Source of the DNA: an uncultured Bacilli bacterium
GTDB lineage: Bacteria > Bacillota_I > Bacilli_A > RF39 > UBA660
Direction: 5' to 3'
Length of the DNA: 29,557 nt
Assembly (NCBI GenBank): GCA_949440065.1
Contig: CASRZP010000003.1
Span: forward strand, 1 to 29,557
The notes beneath the pieces are model-generated. The model worked only from the letters and a program-made list of their open reading frames with translations, made no database searches and was not told the DNA's origin. Shown here in pieces: positions 6,583 through 13,888 of this stretch; position 1 is the stretch's first letter, and each line of letters begins with the position of its first letter. The translations under genes and the position numbers were made by a program.

Positions 6583-6885
6583 TTACTTTATTTCTACATT
6601 TTTGGGATAATCTTTGCTTAACTGTGTTAATAAATCTACCATATTTAAAATGAATGAGTATAAAACATCATCATTACCATGAATGGATATTATTAGTCCA
6701 TCTTCTTTTTGTTCTACACTAAGATATTCTTGGTTAACTCGATAAATTCCATTTACAGTAGTAATGACTATTGAACTAACCGCACTACAAACAATATCTT
6801 TGCCGTAATCATCATACATGGAATGCCCTAAAATAGACACACAACTTATTTGACTATCCTCTTTTTTTACAACAACTCGAATCAT
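6583..6885 (-). CDS. prp: Ribosomal-processing cysteine protease Prp (YsxB family)
   Basis: Prp removes the N-terminal extension of bL27, a step needed for working ribosomes in Bacillota. The 100-residue protein has the family motif GHSMYDDYGKDIVCSAVS (20-37), with the catalytic His21 and Cys33. It lies two bases after rplU and 13 bases before rpmA, the conserved family position, next to its substrate gene. The older name is ysxB. Confidence 0.95.
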   Translation of the reverse strand: MIRVVVKKEDSQISCVSILGHSMYDDYGKDIVCSAVSSIVITTVNGIYRVNQEYLSVEQKEDGLIISIHGNDDVLYSFILNMVDLLTQLSKDYPKNVEIK

Positions 6886-6887
6886 AA

Positions 6888-7193
6888 TTAACCAATTTTT
6901 GTAATTTCTACTTTCGTATATGGTTGTCTATGACCTTGTTTTAAACGGTTGCTCTTTGATTTTTGCTTATACTTGTAAATGGTAATTTTCTTACCTTTAC
7001 CTTGCTTTTCTACAACACCAGTTACTTTAGCATTTGCTACATAAGGGTTACCTACTTTACCATCTAACATTAATACCTCGTCAAATGTTACCGTTTCGCC
7101 CTGTTCTTTATCTAACTTTTCTACATAAATTACTGAACCTTCACTAACGATATATTGTTTTCCACCCGTTTTAATAACAGCCTTCATTCTCAT
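6888..7193 (-). CDS. rplU: Large ribosomal subunit protein bL21
   Basis: The 101-residue product matches bL21 over its full length: the start AVIKTGGKQY, the FDEVLMLDG strand, and the C-terminal RNA-binding segment KKITIYKYKQKS...RQPYTKVEI. It opens the rplU-prp-rpmA operon, with AAGGAGG eight bases before the ATG. The long 5' leader (7194-7290) is probably the L21 autoregulatory element. Confidence 0.97.
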   Translation of the reverse strand: MRMKAVIKTGGKQYIVSEGSVIYVEKLDKEQGETVTFDEVLMLDGKVGNPYVANAKVTGVVEKQGKGKKITIYKYKQKSKSNRLKQGHRQPYTKVEITKIG

Positions 7194-7290
7194 TACCTCC
7201 TTACCTATTTTCTAAGACTCGCTCTAAAGGTACAATTACTTGTTTTTAAACCTTTTCAACGCGGTTTGAGCATGAAGCTACAAACATCTA
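7194..7290 (-). promoter_or_regulatory. L21-type leader RNA
   Basis: About 95 transcribed bases precede the rplU ribosome-binding site. On the minus strand they contain CATGCTCAAACCGCGTTGA, which I associate with the L21 leader of low-GC Gram-positives. The identity is from memory of the motif; a covariance search with the Rfam L21 leader model would settle it. Confidence 0.55.
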
Positions 7291-7292
7291 AG

Positions 7293-7321
7293 ATTCTAAC
7301 ATACTATTAGAAATTAGTAAA
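7293..7321 (-). promoter_or_regulatory. rplU promoter
   Basis: Minus strand: TTTACT (7321-7316), 17-base spacer, TAGAAT (7298-7293) preceded by TGT. Confidence 0.6.
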
Positions 7322-7329
7322 GCCCTTTT

Positions 7330-8982
7330 TTACACTTCCTGAATAACACTAATAATCATCGGCTTACACTCTGTTTCTTTATAAAAGAACTTTCCTAATC
7401 TTTCCCTAACATCGGTTTTTATTTTCGCATAATCGACTCTTTTTTCTCCTTGCGAAGTGTTTTCCATAATAATTTCCAATGCTATTTTTTTCGTTTCTTC
7501 TAATAAATCTTGACTTTCCTTAACAAAAACGAAACCTCTTGTTAACACCTCGGGTCCTGCTAAAATATTTTTCGTCATCCGATCAATGGTGCAACTAATA
7601 ATAACAATTCCACTTTCTCCTAGCATTTCCCTATCTTTTAACACTAACTCTCCAATATCCCCTTGCGTTTTTCCATCAATTAAGATTTCATCAATAGGTA
7701 CTCGTTCAATACTTTTACTTAACTTACCATCCACAAACGTTACTACATCACCATTTTGCTTTAACAAAATATGATCAGGTCGAATCCCTAATTCTTCAGC
7801 AATAGTAGCATTTTGGTATTGATGTCGATATTCTCCTTTAACTGGAAAATAATACCTTGGTTGAATTAAATCGATCATCAACATCAAATCTTCACGTGAT
7901 GCATGGTGTAGTAAATGTTTTTTACTCGATAAACTAATCGCATTAACACCCATTTTAGCGATATCGTCCATCACTAGTGCTAAACGCTTTTCAATTCCTT
8001 CATATGCTGGTTCTGTGATAAAAATGGTATCCGTGTCTTTTAATTTGATGTATTTATCAAACCCTTTAATAATTTTTTCTAAATTAGCAAAAGGCTTTTC
8101 TTTCTCATCAGAAACTAACACGACAACATCTCGGTCATTTAAATTCGATAAATCTCCTAATTGATTCTTATTTAAATGTAAATACCCTAAATTAATGGCC
8201 ATATTAATGGTCTCTTGCAAAAGCTTTCCCATCACCACTACTTTTCGATGGGTTTTGCCAATTTCATTAAAAATTTCTTGCACGCGATAAATATGAGATG
8301 GAAAAATTGTAGCAATGATACGGTGTTCATTTTTTAGTAACACCTCATGGATAAAACCATCTACTCGATTATTAGGACTAGTATGCCCTTCTTTTTCCGC
8401 ATACATTGACTCTGCTAATAAACAAAGTACCCCTTGTTTTCCCACATACGCAAGTTTTCCTATATCCGTTTTGTAATTTCCCATCATCGTAGAATCAAAG
8501 ACAAAGTCTCCTGTATAAACTATTGCTCCATCTTTGGTATATAATACATAACATACGCTATCAGGAATCGAATGTGTTACACTAATCGGAAAAATAGCTA
8601 AAGAACCAAATTCCAATTTGGAATGAGGACGAATTTCTTTTAATTGATATTTTTCTAATAAAGAAGGCTCAATATCCCTTTTTAACGTTTCCATGGTAAA
8701 CTTCGTTCCATACACTTTAATGTTAGGAAGCTCTTTTAATATATCAGGTACTGCTCCCATATTGCCATCATGTCCATGGGTTAAGAAAATTCCCTCAATC
8801 CTATTTTTATTTTCTTTTAAATAATCAAAATTGGGAATAATGTAATCTACTCCTAAAGAACGATTATTATCATATTTTAATCCCGCGTCAAAAACAAAAA
8901 TTTGCTTATCTACTTCAACAACATACATATTTTTGCCAATTTCATTTAGTCCTCCTAGACTAAAAATTTTAATTTTACTCAT
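7330..8982 (-). CDS. rnjB: RNase J2-type ribonuclease
   Basis: A 550-residue beta-CASP metallo-beta-lactamase ribonuclease. RNase J1 and J2 form a complex in Bacillota that processes and decays RNA. The order is metallo-beta-lactamase, beta-CASP, metallo-beta-lactamase again, linker, C-terminal domain ending KPMIISVIQEV. The active-site motif reads THGHDGNMG (68-76), not the full THGHEDHIG of J1: His69, His71 and an Asp remain, but the last His is Asn74. This matches J2, whose motif is likewise degenerate (THGHDENIG), so I call it the J2 paralog, probably weakly active alone. The HSIPDS and TGDFVFD motifs are kept. It has its own promoter; rnc lies just upstream. Confidence 0.88.
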   Translation of the reverse strand: MSKIKIFSLGGLNEIGKNMYVVEVDKQIFVFDAGLKYDNNRSLGVDYIIPNFDYLKENKNRIEGIFLTHGHDGNMGAVPDILKELPNIKVYGTKFTMETLKRDIEPSLLEKYQLKEIRPHSKLEFGSLAIFPISVTHSIPDSVCYVLYTKDGAIVYTGDFVFDSTMMGNYKTDIGKLAYVGKQGVLCLLAESMYAEKEGHTSPNNRVDGFIHEVLLKNEHRIIATIFPSHIYRVQEIFNEIGKTHRKVVVMGKLLQETINMAINLGYLHLNKNQLGDLSNLNDRDVVVLVSDEKEKPFANLEKIIKGFDKYIKLKDTDTIFITEPAYEGIEKRLALVMDDIAKMGVNAISLSSKKHLLHHASREDLMLMIDLIQPRYYFPVKGEYRHQYQNATIAEELGIRPDHILLKQNGDVVTFVDGKLSKSIERVPIDEILIDGKTQGDIGELVLKDREMLGESGIVIISCTIDRMTKNILAGPEVLTRGFVFVKESQDLLEETKKIALEIIMENTSQGEKRVDYAKIKTDVRERLGKFFYKETECKPMIISVIQEV

Positions 8983-9017
8983 AAGTACTCCTTTCTCTTC
9001 TTTTCATCGTGGCGACT

Positions 9018-9046
9018 ATTATATCAAAATTTTAAACAAAATACAA
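9018..9046 (-). promoter_or_regulatory. rnjB promoter
   Basis: Minus strand: TTGTAT (9046-9041), 17-base spacer, TATAAT (9023-9018). It abuts the end of rnc. Confidence 0.65.
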
Positions 9047-9724
9047 CTATCGATTCACTTTTTGTGCTAAAATCGATAAAGCACTCTTCGCTGCTTCTTG
9101 TTCTGCTTCTTTTTTGCTACCACCGATTCCTTTTCCATAAACGATATCATCTATTTTTACCTCTATCGTAAATCTTCGATCGTGTGCTGGACCTTCTTCT
9201 TTTACCAAATGATACACTAAACTTTTTTGTTCCGTTTGTACAAATTCTTGTAATGCTGATTTATAATCACTAAAAAAGGTTACCTTAGGATCTTTAATAT
9301 AAGGTACAATAATGGATAAGAGTACACGTCTTGCTGTAGCATACCCTAAGTCGATATAAATGGCTCCTGTCATTGCTTCAAAAATATCTGCAGTAATTGC
9401 TCGTTTATACTTTCCACCATCAGACTCTTCTCCATGTCCCACTTTAATATAGCGATGTAACTCTAAATCTTTAGCATATTCTGCTAAAGCATTCTCACAA
9501 ACATAACTTGCTCTAACCTTGGTCATATATCCTTCTTCTTGATCAAAATTAGAATACAAATAATCAGCAACGACTAAATCAAGTACTGCATCACCTAAAA
9601 ACTCCAAACGTTCATAATCTGCTTTCAAATTATGTTCATTGACATACGAAGAATGACAAAATGCTCTTTCGTACAACTTTTTATCTTTAGGTTCAATTCC
9701 TAAACGCTTAAATAATTCTTCCAT
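9047..9724 (-). CDS. rnc: Ribonuclease III
   Basis: RNase III cuts double-stranded RNA in rRNA precursors and in sense-antisense duplexes. The 225-residue protein has the signature ERLEFLGDAVL (38-48), the second catalytic segment DIFEAMTGAIY (113-123, with Glu116) and a C-terminal double-stranded RNA-binding domain (about 153-221) with the GGSKKEAEQEAAKSAL helix. No Shine-Dalgarno lies close to the ATG, and an in-frame TAG five codons upstream rules out a longer start. A short leader hairpin (GTCGAG with CTTGAC) ends just before it. It would be the enzyme for any RNA duplex from the 5914-6174 locus. Confidence 0.96.
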   Translation of the reverse strand: MEELFKRLGIEPKDKKLYERAFCHSSYVNEHNLKADYERLEFLGDAVLDLVVADYLYSNFDQEEGYMTKVRASYVCENALAEYAKDLELHRYIKVGHGEESDGGKYKRAITADIFEAMTGAIYIDLGYATARRVLLSIIVPYIKDPKVTFFSDYKSALQEFVQTEQKSLVYHLVKEEGPAHDRRFTIEVKIDDIVYGKGIGGSKKEAEQEAAKSALSILAQKVNR

Positions 9725-9787
9725 ACTTTTGTCAAGCTAAAACTCGACTCGCCTTCCTTTCTTCTATTTACATAATCACCTTGCATC

Positions 9788-9816
9788 ATTATAACACACC
9801 TTACTTTTCTTGTAAA
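9788..9816 (-). promoter_or_regulatory. rnc promoter
   Basis: Minus strand: TTTACA (9816-9811), 17-base spacer, TATAAT (9793-9788) preceded by TGT. Confidence 0.65.
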
Positions 9817-9890
9817 ATAAATAAAACGCAAAATTAATGATAGAACACAACATTATCTTTTTAAATTCTTTCCCATTTTCTCGATTGAAT

Positions 9891-9919
9891 TTGAATTTTT
9901 TTCTCATATAGTGTACAAT
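9891..9919 (+). promoter_or_regulatory. Promoter of the ZnuA-like lipoprotein gene
   Basis: TTGAAT (9891-9896), 17-base spacer, TACAAT (9914-9919). Confidence 0.55.
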
Positions 9920-9954
9920 ATAAACATGACAAATTTTAGAAAGGTGAACGTAAT

Positions 9955-10824
9955 ATGAAAAAGATAAAATTCTATTTTCCCCTTGTGTTTATCATTATTT
10001 TGTTAACTACTGGATGTAAAATGGACAACATGGAAAATATTGAAATTATTACTACTAGTTATCCAATTGAATACATCACTACTAGATTATATGGAGATCA
10101 TGCCATCATTAATTCTGTTTATCCAGATGGAACCAATATTAGAGAGTATGTGGTTACCCAAAAACAACTAAGTGATTATAGTAAAAAGGAATTATTTATT
10201 TACAATGGACTAGCAGAAAGTGATCGTGAAATTACTATTGATTTATTAGATCGAAATGATGAACTAAAAATTATTGATGGTTCATTTGGAATGGAGCTAA
10301 CTTATGGTCTTGAAGAATTGTGGTTAAACCCTTCACAATTATTGATGATTACGCAAAATATTCGTACAGGGTTAAATGAATATATCAATAGTACTTATTT
10401 GAAAAAGGAAATTGATGATCGTTATGATGAGTTAAAAGTAGAGCTATCTGAGTTAGATGCTGAAATTAAGTTAGTCGCAGAAAATGCGAAAAATAAAACC
10501 ATTGTTGTTCAAAATAAAACGCTAAGATATTTAGAAAAATATGGTTTTAATGTTATTTCATTAGAGGAAGAAAGCAATGTTTTAGAAAAAACGATGCAAC
10601 AAGTAAGAACAATGATTGATAATCATGAAATTAATTATATTTTTATTCTTGAACATGAAAGTGTAAATCAACCTGTGCAAACATTAATTGATGAAAAAGG
10701 AATTGAAACGCTAACATTTAGAAGAGTTGACAATATTACTGACCTAGAACGAGATAATAATGATAGTTACTTAGAAATCATGAATAGTAACATTGAACTT
10801 TTAAAGCAAGAAGCATATCAATAA
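9955..10824 (+). CDS. ZnuA/AdcA-like solute-binding lipoprotein without metal-ligand histidines
   Basis: A 289-residue lipoprotein: signal helix, then lipobox LTTGC with Cys21. The overall pattern follows metal-binding proteins of the ZnuA/AdcA type: ITTSYPIEYIT, the ELFIYNGLAE strand (79-88), a long helical linker (about 140-178) and a second lobe. The three metal-binding histidines of the family are replaced. The EPHDYEP position reads NIREYVV (Arg63), DPHxW reads EELWLNP (120-126), and the third loop reads VQNKTLRYL (185-193). It has no neighbouring permease or ATPase. It may bind a different ligand or act as a surface protein. AAAGGTG precedes the ATG. Confidence 0.75.
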   Translation: MKKIKFYFPLVFIIILLTTGCKMDNMENIEIITTSYPIEYITTRLYGDHAIINSVYPDGTNIREYVVTQKQLSDYSKKELFIYNGLAESDREITIDLLDRNDELKIIDGSFGMELTYGLEELWLNPSQLLMITQNIRTGLNEYINSTYLKKEIDDRYDELKVELSELDAEIKLVAENAKNKTIVVQNKTLRYLEKYGFNVISLEEESNVLEKTMQQVRTMIDNHEINYIFILEHESVNQPVQTLIDEKGIETLTFRRVDNITDLERDNNDSYLEIMNSNIELLKQEAYQ

Positions 10825-10846
10825 AATTTTATCTATAATAAAAATT

Positions 10847-10872
10847 AAACCTAGAACTATCCTAGGTTTTTT
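10847..10872. terminator. Bidirectional terminator between convergent genes
   Basis: AAACCTAG (10847-10854) pairs with CTAGGTTT (10862-10869), with a T run on the plus side and A-rich sequence on the other. The 10857-11546 stop codon lies inside it. Confidence 0.85.
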
Positions 10873-11546
10873 GTTGTTCTAATTTTTTGTTTTTCTTCTT
10901 GACTAATGCGATTACTGTCTAAAATTTTTCGTATCATCAAATTCTTTACTTCTTGATCTAAAAACTTTTTCTTAAAAATATCATGCTTTGGATAGTGAAT
11001 ATAAATTTCACACATGAGCCATGCTAGAGCCATTTTGACGTAATAATGGGAAGATTCAATCGTTTTTAATAAGGAAGCGACTTGATTGATATACTCATCG
11101 TTTACATAATAGTTAAGCAATAATACAATGCCTACACGAACAATATAAGGATTATCATCTCTTAACATTTTTTCAATTCTTGTTAAGTACAAAGGACGAT
11201 GTTTTTTTATCATATGATAGTGACTACAAAAAGTATCACATGTTGCCCAGTTATCAATGTGGTTTAGGTATTCGATAAAATAAGGATAGGCATCCTCTTC
11301 TTCTTTGATGGAAGCAATGACTAAACCATTTAAAAGAATTTCTTCATGCGTTTGATATTTTACTTGTTCTAAATAAGAATACGGACTTACTTTAACGATT
11401 TCTTTGGCGATTTTTGTTAAAATGGGAATACGTACACCAATCATTTCATACTTCGTTTGAACCAATTTTTTATTAAATGCTAAGTATTTTAGGTCTTGTT
11501 GTTTTTTTATTTCTAGCATAGCTTGTTGATACACATTATTCTTCAT
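10857..11546 (-). CDS. AlkD-like DNA alkylation repair protein
   Basis: A 229-residue protein of the AlkD-like HEAT-repeat family, whose members remove alkylated purines without base flipping. It is almost all helical repeats. Family features seen are the early MIGVRIPILTKIAKEI segment, the IDNWATCDTF motif (about 96-105) and SSHYYVKMALAWLMCE. The ATG overlaps the end of the upstream ABC permease gene by about 11 bases, so they may be co-transcribed. Many close Bacillota relatives are annotated from the fold alone, so activity here is inference. Confidence 0.88.
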   Translation of the reverse strand: MKNNVYQQAMLEIKKQQDLKYLAFNKKLVQTKYEMIGVRIPILTKIAKEIVKVSPYSYLEQVKYQTHEEILLNGLVIASIKEEEDAYPYFIEYLNHIDNWATCDTFCSHYHMIKKHRPLYLTRIEKMLRDDNPYIVRVGIVLLLNYYVNDEYINQVASLLKTIESSHYYVKMALAWLMCEIYIHYPKHDIFKKKFLDQEVKNLMIRKILDSNRISQEEKQKIRTTKNLG

Positions 11547-12837
11547 GACTTTTTACAGCTTTCCACAATTTACTCCACATTTTATCTGTTGAATAATTTA
11601 AAATACCTATTTTATAAATTTTCATTCCAAATTTAACAAGAACATAATTGAATAAACATAAAATGATAATAGAAATGATGACATCAATAATTCCTACTTG
11701 ACCTAAGACCAGTAAGGCAGGTGACAATAAGCATGAAATTAAAGGAACATAGGATAAAATACGAATCAATAATGAGCCATGGAACATCCCTGCCATGATG
11801 GATAAGTAATAGGCAATTAAGCACAAGAAAATCACGGGTGCTTGTATTTGTTGAAAATCTTCCATATTCACGGTCATAGAGGCTAAAATTCCTGAAATTA
11901 GGGCGTATGCTAGGAAAGATAGTATCAATAAAATTAATGTTAAGGGAATGATGTAGACTAATTGATGAATAAATCCACTTTCATTAAGACGTTCTATGAT
12001 GGGCGATAAGCTTCCCATGATGGTAGTAGACTCACCTGATGTAAAAAAGCGAACAGCAAAAGCAATAGCTCCATATAGAAACAAAAGCACGCCTTGTACG
12101 ATGACAAAAATGTTGCTGGCTAAAACTTTAGAGAAAAAGTGAACCTTAGGACTAACGTTTGAAATAATGATTTCCATACTTCTCGTGGTTTTTTCCTCAT
12201 TAATTTCTGTTCCGATCATTTGAATTAAGAAAATGACTAGCATGAAAAAAGGTAATATTAAGGTAGGAAATACTGTTCCCATAATCGTGGACATATCTTC
12301 TGTTTCATTTTTATCATTTTCTAAGATAACGCGAGAAATTTCTAAAGGTGCTACTACCATGGCTAGTTCTTTTTCATCGATACTGCTTAAAGATAGTGCA
12401 TATTGTTGTTTGGTAGCCATTAAAGCTTGGGTAATTTGTTGATATTCTAATGCATCAATGGCACTTTTGGATGTAATTTTGGCTTTTATATAATTAATAT
12501 CATCTAAGGTTAACTCTATAACAATCGCATCGGGTGACTCTTCTAAGACCTCTTCTATCGTTTGCATAGACTCTGTCAACTCTATGGCATCATCTTCATC
12601 AGTTAACGACGTAGCTAGTAAATTCGTTTTAAAATACGAAAAGCTTTTTTTCGTTTCATCGATAACCACAATATTTGTTTTCTCATCAAAATCTCCACCG
12701 AGAAATTTTATAATCTGATCGATATTCACAATGGAGATAATGGCTATAGCTAAAATGAGGTTGACAATCAAAAACCATTTTGTGGCAATTTTCTTTTTTA
12801 AACTTACTTTAGTAAGATATTTTAATTTACGATACAT
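11536..12837 (-). CDS. ABC-2 type exporter permease (NatB/YhaP-like)
   Basis: The start is set at the ATG at 12837 (433 residues); an in-frame GTG nine bases upstream is less likely. One membrane helix near residues 22-42 is followed by a large extracytoplasmic domain (about 45-180), then five or six helices, the plan of NatB/YhaP-type permeases. EINEEKTTRSMEIIISNVSP, between helices, is the conserved cytoplasmic segment of this family. The start overlaps the end of the ATPase gene, so the pair is coupled. The exported substrate is unknown; Na+ or a small antimicrobial are the family options. Confidence 0.88.
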   Translation of the reverse strand: MYRKLKYLTKVSLKKKIATKWFLIVNLILAIAIISIVNIDQIIKFLGGDFDEKTNIVVIDETKKSFSYFKTNLLATSLTDEDDAIELTESMQTIEEVLEESPDAIVIELTLDDINYIKAKITSKSAIDALEYQQITQALMATKQQYALSLSSIDEKELAMVVAPLEISRVILENDKNETEDMSTIMGTVFPTLILPFFMLVIFLIQMIGTEINEEKTTRSMEIIISNVSPKVHFFSKVLASNIFVIVQGVLLFLYGAIAFAVRFFTSGESTTIMGSLSPIIERLNESGFIHQLVYIIPLTLILLILSFLAYALISGILASMTVNMEDFQQIQAPVIFLCLIAYYLSIMAGMFHGSLLIRILSYVPLISCLLSPALLVLGQVGIIDVIISIIILCLFNYVLVKFGMKIYKIGILNYSTDKMWSKLWKAVKSHEE

Positions 12838-13723
12838 GTAAACCACCTACTTTCTCGATAAAAATTTCATTTAACGTGGGTTCTTGTAAATCAAAGGTTA
12901 ACACTTTACTATTTTTTACGGTGCGAAATACTAAATCAGCAACACTTTCATTTTCAATTTGAATGAGATAACCGTCTACTAAATGAGATACACTAAGTAC
13001 TCCAGATACTTTTTTTACTTTTTCAATGTCGATATCTCCTCTTAAACGAATGTTCATTTTTTGATAGGCTTTTTTCACCTCGGTAACGTATCCTGATAAA
13101 ATACTTTTTCCCTTGACTAGGATAACTAACTTTTCACAAAATTGCTCAATGTGTTCCATTTGATGAGAAGAAAAAATGATGGAACAACCTTTTTCTTTTA
13201 GTTCATAAATCGCATCTTTCATCATCTTTACATTAATCGGATCAAGTCCAGTAAAAGGTTCATCTAAAATGAGTAATTTAGGCTCATGTAAAACTGCTGA
13301 GATAAATTGAATCTTTTGCTGATTTCCTTTAGATAATTCTTTGATTTTCCTGTTTTTGTATTCACTAATTTGGAATTTTTCAAGCCATATATCCATACGT
13401 TTTAGAATTTCTTCTTCCTCTAGTCCTTTTAAAATACCATAAAAAAGTAATTGTTCTTTCACGGTTAATTTGGATAAAAGACTTCGCTCTTCTGTAACAA
13501 AACCTATTTCATTAGTTACAGAATAATCAATAGGTTTACCATTTAAAGTAACTTTACCACTATTTGCTGCTAAAAGTCCCATAATGATACGAAAAGTCGT
13601 TGTTTTTCCTGCACCATTTTCTCCTAACAGACCAAAAATTTCACCGTTTTCTACGGTAAAGGATAAATCATCCACGGCTAAGTGTTTTCCATAAGACTTA
13701 CTAATATGTTCAACGTTTAACAT
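12827..13723 (-). CDS. ABC exporter ATPase (NatA/YhaQ-like)
   Basis: The start is the ATG at 13723 (MLNVEHIS), with AAGAAGGGA upstream; the open frame extends further but would run through the promoter. The 298-residue product has Walker A GLLGENGAGKTT, a Q-loop near FVTEERSLL, the signature LSKGNQQKIQF, Walker B LLILDEPFTGLDP and the H-loop SSHQMEHIE, plus the C-terminal domain usual for NatA-like ATPases. It powers the overlapping permease gene. Confidence 0.93.
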   Translation of the reverse strand: MLNVEHISKSYGKHLAVDDLSFTVENGEIFGLLGENGAGKTTTFRIIMGLLAANSGKVTLNGKPIDYSVTNEIGFVTEERSLLSKLTVKEQLLFYGILKGLEEEEILKRMDIWLEKFQISEYKNRKIKELSKGNQQKIQFISAVLHEPKLLILDEPFTGLDPINVKMMKDAIYELKEKGCSIIFSSHQMEHIEQFCEKLVILVKGKSILSGYVTEVKKAYQKMNIRLRGDIDIEKVKKVSGVLSVSHLVDGYLIQIENESVADLVFRTVKNSKVLTFDLQEPTLNEIFIEKVGGLHVS

Positions 13724-13744
13724 CGTATCCCTTCTTTCACGATT

Positions 13745-13750
13745 ATTATA
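13745..13750 (-). promoter_or_regulatory. Extended -10 promoter of the ABC exporter operon
   Basis: Minus strand: TGTTATAAT. A poor -35 (TTTTCA) lies 17 bases upstream. Confidence 0.5.
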
Positions 13751-13861
13751 ACAGGAAGTCGTTTTCTTGAAAAGAAAAAAGAAGAATTTTTTCTTCAATA
13801 TTTCCTTACTTTATCTGTTTATGGGGAAGATATGATAACACCACTTGAAGTTGTTCCTGTT

Positions 13862-13884
13862 ACAAAAGATAGTATATCTTTTGT
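13862..13884. terminator. Perfect 10-bp inverted repeat after the HerA-like gene
   Basis: ACAAAAGATA (13862-13871) and TATCTTTTGT (13875-13884) flank a 3-base loop, just past the stop of the minus-strand HerA-like gene. It has no clear T tail, so it may be a weak terminator or an RNA 3'-end stabiliser. Confidence 0.45.
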
Positions 13885-13888
13885 ATCT

